NCBI GenBank assembly: GCA_037576195.1
Contig: CM075104.1
Coordinates: forward strand, 25,684,211 to 25,748,210
DNA: 64,000 nucleotides
Origin: Phytoseiulus persimilis
Taxonomy: Eukaryota > Arthropoda > Arachnida > Mesostigmata > Phytoseiidae
Direction: 5' to 3'
A program made the translations under genes and the position numbers. This document shows positions 58,141-64,000 of the stretch, piece after piece (position 1 is the first letter of the stretch; every line of letters begins with the position of its first letter). Under the pieces are notes generated by a model that saw nothing but the letters and a program-made list of their open reading frames with translations, made no database searches and was not told where the DNA came from.

Positions 58141-58235
58141 ACGAACGTCAACTTGACTTCAGGCTTCGGCTCCCTCACACTTCCCCTCACAATCTGAGAC
58201 GACATCGACCGGTCCCCCGGTTATTTTCCCAGTGA
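58141..58235 (+). CDS. Possible terminal exon of signal-peptide gene
   Basis: TTAAC lies 22 bases before CAG in CGCGCTGTTGCTGTCAG, the same geometry as the strongest acceptors here. Joined in phase 1 to the exon ending at 56294, it continues for 31 residues to TGA at 58233. The mature peptide would begin QDERQLDFRLRLP and contain one dibasic site (NLRRHRP). A secreted 61-residue precursor with N-terminal Gln and a dibasic site resembles a peptide-hormone precursor in layout, but I match it to none. First-position bias is weak and the phase agreement has a one-in-three chance. Confidence 0.25.
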
Positions 58236-61176
58236 TGAAGACGAAGAAACGGGGGATCGCGATTCGGCCGCGGGACCTCAAAATCTGAAGCGGTCGAAGG
58301 AATACCCAGATCAGGGACCGGACTGCCGGAGCGACATCGAAGCGTCGCCCAATCGAAGGACATTTTCCGTTCGGAGGGAAGCTTCTTTATTCGCCCCGCT
58401 CCAGCTGAGGTCTTGGGAATTTTTTTTTCGCGGATTGATCGGCTTCGACAAGAGTCTCTCTCGGAACGTTCCCAGCAGAAGAGAGAAAAATTGGAGTGGT
58501 GGAAAAATGAAGAAAGTAATAGAAAACAAGACGTCGCTGAAACGCTTTCTGGCCCACCGAAGCGGTCGGGCTGTCACTCAAACAGTACCTCCGGATGAAT
58601 ATCATCGAGGGATCCATACCGTACGGAAACGCACTCGGGCCCGGGCGAAACTCGCTCGAGCGAACACTCAACGAGACGACATTCCGCACGTGCGCGTTGA
58701 CAGATTACCATCCTAGACGGCGAGACCGCGATCGCGCGCATTTCCGAATGTTGCTCGACCGTTCCCCATCGTGACTGTGGAGCCAGGCCGTCGGAAAGCG
58801 CTTCGAGAGAAACGAAAGCCTCGCGCAGCGGCTTTCAATCAAGCGATCCTCGCCATACCGTCGTTAAAGAAACCCCGCCGTGTGTGCGTTTTCTGCAGAG
58901 CTTTCTCTGGTTCGACCTGCTTCGCCGGATATTCGGAGTAATTAACGGCAGCGGTTCCAATCCGATAACGGTTGTAGCTCCACGACCACCAGAATTGGCG
59001 CGCGTTCCCGGCCAGTGCTCGCGCCAACAGGCATTGAGGAAGAATGTAAAGAATAGATATTTGTTGGATGCTTTGCATGATGGAGGGAGAAGAGCGTGAT
59101 CAGGAAACGAGCGCGGAAATCTCATTGGCGCCGGAATGCGGCACAAGAGTCAAAGGCCAATAGGCAATCGGTCGCCGCTCTTGAAGAGCATCGATGAGTG
59201 CCTGATTCAGCCCATCGCGACGTCATTCGGTAATCATCAGATCTTCGCGGCTTCGGCCTGTCCGAGTTGGAGCGACGAGCGGGAGGGAGGAAAGCGAACG
59301 AGGTTCTCAAGCTCCGTCGATTGGCCACAAAGCAGAACTCCCCCTCCGCGCACCGAGCGGTTGACGAAAGCTCCCGTGAAATGAGTTACGATCTCTTTGC
59401 GCTTTTTCTGTTCGAGTCGCCTCCGGCCGCTTGACAGCAGGAAGAAGGCACAACCCAATCTCGCGAGCGGCAGTGAATCGAACTCGGGAAACGGGGAATT
59501 CTAGACCGCCAGCCAGACGGCTCTGAACGCGGACCCACAAACACAAATGTGCACATTGTTTATATCCGGTCCGAGTATCAGCGGGTCTTAAAGTTGACTT
59601 TTGTCGGCAGCGGGGACCGCAATAAATCCAGAGACCCGCTTCGAGTCCATAAATCACGCGGTCGTAACCATTCGGTTCCGAGGGGCTCCGTTCGAGGAGT
59701 AGCTAACGCCGTGGAGCAGTACCGTTCGGAGTACCGTCGAAGTGGATTCCCGGCCGTTTGGATTGTTCCCAGTTTTGGTGAAGCCATGACAACAACGCGG
59801 TGACCGAACGATGAACCGATTGTTTCGTTCAGTGAGGTGCAAGCACGGGGTCCGACGTTGGGGGATCCTGGACCGGCACGAACTCTGAGAAAGTTCGAAA
59901 GTGAGTGCTTCTGCGAACTCTACTCTGATCACCCATCGAGCCCGTCACCGGCTTCCCACCAATTTGAATCCGTCCTGACCGATAACGCAGAGCAGCTGTT
60001 GCCATTCTTCAACGGGAACTCACAGATTCGCATGCGCAGGTGCCTCCCACAGAGAAGGCGCTCCCTCAGCCGCTCGCAGTGGTTCTCCGACGACGAACTT
60101 TATGTTTTCGAATGTAGGCGCGGCTCCGTCCCTGATAGAGTTCACAGACGGAATCCGACCGCTGCCCAAGCGCGTCGAAGTTCAAGAGCGCTCCTGAAAG
60201 CGAGACCGACCGAGGAATCAATACAGGTCGGGGATAGAGGACGCACCGCTGCTTCGGTGGAGCATCCTCTCGGGCGGGAACGGTTTCAGACCCAGCGCGC
60301 CGGTACGTTTCTCAGGAGCTCTCGTTCGGTGATCTTGAGATTCCCGGATCTGTTGTTCCGCAATCTGGAAGAGGGAAGCAGCGGGTTTCCGCGGAGTTTC
60401 GTTTTCATGCAGATCGAATGTGGAAAATATGAAGATGTTTCGGCGGCGGCGGCATCTTCTTCTGGGAGATGTCGCACACAACATCGCTATCTCTTCTCGG
60501 GTCCAAACTTTCTCCCGCAATCTACGCTCCTAGCTTCTCATCACGATTCGGGCCATGACGGGTTGACGAGATCCGGCAGCGGCGGCGACGACGGAGGAGT
60601 ATTCACATTTTATTTCACTCTGAATTGTTAGAGAAGCCGGTAATATCAACTGGAATGCGGAACATCTAGATCACAAACCGTTTCTGGTCGGCGAGAAACA
60701 CTCGAAGAGTTTTTGAGCAGAGAACAATCCGTCGTTGACCTACACGCTCCCCGACTGGAATGTCCGTGAGCCACCCGTTTTGTCCAGATTTTACTGCGTT
60801 CCGTTTCTACCTGCGACGACGACGGCGGCGACCACGACGACGGTTCGAATGGGGAGATCGATCGCTCAATCGATTGATCGGTCTCCTCTCATCCGAGGGG
60901 TTCCGGATGGACAACTTGGAGCCTGGAGCGCGCGTTCCGCAAAGCGAGCGATTCCAATGACTCGAGGTCAAGTGTCGCGTCATGTTCGTCTCGTCGACTT
61001 CAAAAACGCCGCTGATGGATCACGAGCCGGAGCGGATTTCGGTTCGCCCGGGTTCCGAGCCCAGGAGCTGAAAGGGCTGCGATGCTCTAAGTTGCAGGTA
61101 TCCCTCGAGCAGAACCGCAAGCGCTCTCTCCCCTGATTGACGGACTTACTGTTGCCCTGGCAGGCTGACTGCTCAC
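58236..61176. other. No supported gene
   Basis: A GCGTTTTCTGCAG acceptor-like site at 58898 is followed by 67 open codons (58899-59099), the best of several weak frames. The 264-codon + frame at 59837-60631 has no coding character or known domain. Confidence 0.35.
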
Positions 61177-61257
61177 CTGACCGGGCCGGGCTGAATGCGC
61201 TCGCTCAATCACGGCTGCGACACGACCTGCAACGTCGGCCGATTCGAGCGTTGCCTG
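61177..61257 (-). CDS. Candidate 81-base cassette exon, minus strand
   Basis: On the minus strand GTTCATTTGCTCCAGCAG is a tandem NAGNAG acceptor and GTCAG|GTGAGC at 61176 is a near-perfect donor. Between them are exactly 27 codons open in phase 0 at both ends, and 15 of 27 begin with G, the strongest bias in the window. The residues (TLESADVAGRVAAVIERAHS) suggest one helix. A second donor, ACA|GTAAGTCC, follows 27 bases later and would add 9 codons, also in frame. No start, partner exon or family identified. A strong + acceptor (61311) lies just beyond, so both strands carry splice signals here. Confidence 0.36.
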
Positions 61258-61311
61258 CTGGAGCAAATGAACTCCACTAATAGCTTCACTGATGCCGCCC
61301 TCCCCTCGCAG

Positions 61312-61620
61312 TTTGCGGCCAGCCGGTTGTTGCACGAATATCTACGACTCATTCGCCTTTGGCGGCGGCGTCGTGCAATCAAGCACCCCCCCCCCCCCCC
61401 TCTCTCCGCAATGAACCTTCTCGGCGGTCATTCACTCAGCCGGTGGGTCGCTCGCTCCACCAATCGAAACAACCCCCCCCCCCCCCTCGTCGCCCGCGCG
61501 GGTGGAAGACAGAAGCTTCCCAGGGAAGGCCGCATGGTGCTCGTGGGTCCGCTCGTACGTCAGTCTGCTCGTAAATCTAAGCATCCGTCCGTCGCTCGGT
61601 CGGTCGGTCTGTCTGCTTGA
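61312..61620 (+). CDS. Possible terminal exon interrupted by C-tracts
   Basis: CTGAT 19 bases before GCCCTCCCCTCGCAG (ending 61311) is a strong acceptor. Phase 0 is open for 102 codons to TGA at 61618-61620. The first 24 residues look structured (ASRLLHEYLRLIRLWRRRRA), but the frame then crosses C15 and C13 runs read as prolines. Those runs are typical of non-coding DNA here and would make the frame unstable. A shorter exon ending before the first C-run is possible, but I see no donor. Confidence 0.22.
   Translation, partial: FAASRLLHEYLRLIRLWRRRRAIKHPPPPPLSAMNLLGGHSLSRWVARSTNRNNPPPPLVARAGGRQKLPREGRMVLVGPLVRQSARKSKHPSVARSVGLSA
61386..61400. repeat. C15 homopolymer
   Basis: Fifteen consecutive C residues, 72 bases from a second C-run. 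Confidence 0.95.
61473..61485. repeat. C13 homopolymer
   Basis: Thirteen consecutive C residues. Confidence 0.95.
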
Positions 61621-64000
61621 CGGCTCGTCCTCCGTCTTCCCCTCTATTTATCCACCCATTTGTCCGTCTCCGTACCTGTCCGACTGTCTGGTTGCCTACA
61701 CGCCTGGCGACCCGGTCCGAGCACGCCTCCACGTCTGCCGCGCAGAGTTCTCTTTCTGTAGTCACTGACGACGAGAGGGCAAATCACAGCCACTCACAAG
61801 ACAAGCTGTTTGTCTCCCGCTCAGAGATGGCCGTCTGGTCGATTGTTGTCACATCTCGCGAGAGATTGTCCGCGGGAATGTTCGCAGAAGCGCCGCGCTC
61901 ACCACGTTCTGATCACTGGAGTAGGAGTCCCCATTCTGGGAGAGATAGTTCCGCACCCGAGCTGCCGCGTCGTCTCGAACGTGATGCGTCGTCTCATGAC
62001 GGCTCCGCGAACGAGTCCTCCGGAAAATTCTCGATCCCTGCCTTAATTGTCGGGAGGATTCCCACCCGTCGTTCCCCGGCGTTCTCGCCCGCCCGGTCGT
62101 GTGGCTTCTGCTCCGACGGAAGAACGACGGGCTGGATCTCGAATCTTTGAATCACTCCGATATTTTGTCAGCTGTCTCGTTTTCGGTCTTGTCGTCGACG
62201 CCGTCGTTGTTTTCCGCTCGGCCCCTCCGCTCGGCCCCTCCGCTCGGCCCCTCCGCTCGGCCAGCGACTCTGCGAGGGGGACAGCCCTTCTGTAATTATC
62301 CCGCCTCTACTCGAGGACTGCTTCCCGACGTTCTGGAACGCTCTCCATGTCCCGTTCCCCGGGCGATTCAATCATCACCGTCATCGACGGAGGCGGAAAC
62401 TCTCCGGCGAATGAGCACCGAACGAAGGCCAGAGGAAGAGATTCGTTGCACCCGATTGCGAACTGACCTTACCGATACATTTCCGTGGCTCCTTAGGAAG
62501 GCTTGTCCGGAACAAAAAACGATACACTTCGAACGGAGAAGAGATAAGGAAAACGGCGAGATCGAATCGGGAAATGACGGCGGAGAGAATACTGAGGGAG
62601 TTTTTCAATTTCCGAGCGGATCGGCCAACTTTTCCCAGAAGAGTTCTATTCGTATGTTCGAGCGACACTTTCTGGCTCGGTGGTTGGACCATGGACCTGA
62701 TTTGGTCCCCGTCTTCTCGTACTTGTGTGTCGCTCCGCGGTCGTTGTCATCGTCTGGAAAGTGGCTCTGGTTGCCGCCTAAAACCGAGCCCGACGTCAAT
62801 GGCATGCCATCCGCGTTGAAATACGCAAACAAACCCGCTAACATGCCATTCAATCTGACTGTGGGTCGTCCCATCGTCAAGTGCTGCCAAGTTGAAAAGC
62901 GACCCATCTGAGGGGGACGAAGCTTCTTTTTGACGTTTCGTTTCTAACGATGCGTTCTCACACAGAGTCTGACTCGCTGGTGAGCTTGCGTGTGATTCTC
63001 AGCTCGAACCCGTTCGACATCGGTCGGTCGAGATGGATGCGAGAAAGCTGAGACGAGAAAAAACGACGAGTGCTACTGCCTACGCGAGAGATACGCAGAA
63101 CGACTACTGCCGCAAAAATATATCGCGACCAACGCTCCCTATTCAGTCAGGTTCATTGTGAGAGCCGAGTTCCACTCGCTCTGCGTAGCGGACTCTATTC
63201 CGGAACCGACTCCTTCTGTTCGCAAATGATGAGGATGTCGATACCTCGTTCGGCTGGCTCCTGTTGTTCTGTTCCCAACCGATGACCAAACTCGGAGGAT
63301 TTGTATTGGAGGCTTCGAAACTTCGAACGAATCCCCTTCGATTAACTGCCGGGATCGAGTGCGGTATCCGGGCGGGGCTCGACAAGAATGCAATGAATCT
63401 TGGGCGGAAGCGCCGTTCCGCTCATTCCGATGATGGAAATGTTTGACTTGAGCTCATTATGTTTCCGATGCCCGTCTTCGTCGGCCCGGCAACATTCCCG
63501 CAACATCCCGCTCGCCCGATCTCAAGCGCCCGCGGACGGCAGGAGGAGTTCTTTCTCAATGAACAGCCGATGAGTGCTAATGGAACATCAATCAACGAAT
63601 GATATCCGACATCTCCGCTTCCCGAAGCGAACCGGGGTCGCTCGAAGGAGCGATATCAAGTGTTTCTTTAGCAGGAACGGAGAGTTTTCTTTCGCATTTC
63701 GTTTGCGCCGGGGCTCACTTCCTCCGAAATCCTCTCGTTTGCGCCTCTCCTGCTCGCTGGCTCGGTCGTTTCGTTGGCGGCCCCGGCAAGGAGCCCTGCG
63801 CTTCTTGAGCTTCATTAGCAGCAGAGCAGAGCAAGAGAAATGCAACCGTACCACTCACGGAATCACTAGCAGGGTGGCAATCTACCCTCGGCGCTTGTTT
63901 TCATTTATATAGCTGTCGCTGCTGCTGTCGTTAGCCTCTTTGCAGTCTGTACCAGAGCCCCACGGCCGCACGAGGCGCTCTTCAAGGTCGTGGAGCTCGT
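61621..64000. other. No supported gene at the right edge
   Basis: TTCTAACGATGCGTTCTCAC followed by ACAG and, 14 bases later, CTG|GTGAGC (62980) suggests a possible 14-base microexon at 62966-62979. The 270-codon + frame at 62099-62911 crosses the 13-base tandem repeat and has an equally plausible minus counterpart. I annotate neither. Confidence 0.33.
62213..62262. repeat. 13-base tandem repeat, nearly four copies
   Basis: The unit GCCCCTCCGCTCG occurs three times in a row from 62221, preceded by a partial copy and followed by GCC. All full copies are identical, suggesting recent slippage. Confidence 0.85.

Noticed and set aside
59837..60631. + frame of 264 codons
   Set aside because: Arg/Ser-rich composition of random TCG-rich DNA, no motif, and no TATA or splice support.
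62099..62911. + frame of 270 codons
   Set aside because: It crosses a recent 13-base tandem repeat, and the minus strand reads equally well.
1..64000. Bacterial or phage origin, operons, CRISPR arrays
   Set aside because: No ribosome-binding-site-led run of genes, no spaced direct repeats, and clear branch-point/acceptor pairs instead.

Overview
The window looks like nuclear DNA of an invertebrate animal, probably an arthropod, although I cannot name the species. There is no operon, no dense run of long genes, and no open frame in either strand that I recognise as a known protein family. There are clear eukaryotic splice signals: CTAAC/CTAAT branch points 22-24 bases before a pyrimidine tract and CAG, and GTGAGT/GTAAGC donors. 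CpG is not depleted in the stretch I counted by hand, which argues against a vertebrate. Base composition is near 50% GC. Long open frames occur by chance here because TCG/CGA-type words are common and stops are rare, so frame length alone is weak evidence.

My reading is of mostly intron and intergenic DNA with scattered small exons. The best-supported pieces lie on the + strand. They are a 35-base microexon (45617-45651), an exon carrying a start codon and signal peptide (56092-56294), an exon at 18974-19330 with strong codon-position bias, a phase-0 exon at 13799-13924, and a 64-base exon at 31126-31189. The left edge (402-867) may hold the last two exons of a gene that begins outside the window.

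From 56.0 to 58.3 kb there are two possible small secreted-protein genes on the + strand. One is a two-exon, 61-residue prohormone-like product. The other is an 81-residue product behind a TATA box, nested in the first one's intron. Minus-strand candidates lie at 9.6-9.9, 13.5, 14.2, 17.1-17.8, 21.5-22.4, 33.1-33.4 and 61.2 kb. These are weaker.

The rest holds simple repeats, nine G/C homopolymer runs of 11-16 bases, a 17-bp perfect hairpin at 37555-37602, a compact palindrome cluster at 48500-48540, and long stretches in which I see nothing functional. No CRISPR array, tRNA, rRNA or recognisable transposon was found. All exon models are inferences from sequence signals. None has a recognised homologue, and both strands often look protein-like, so confidence is kept low to moderate.
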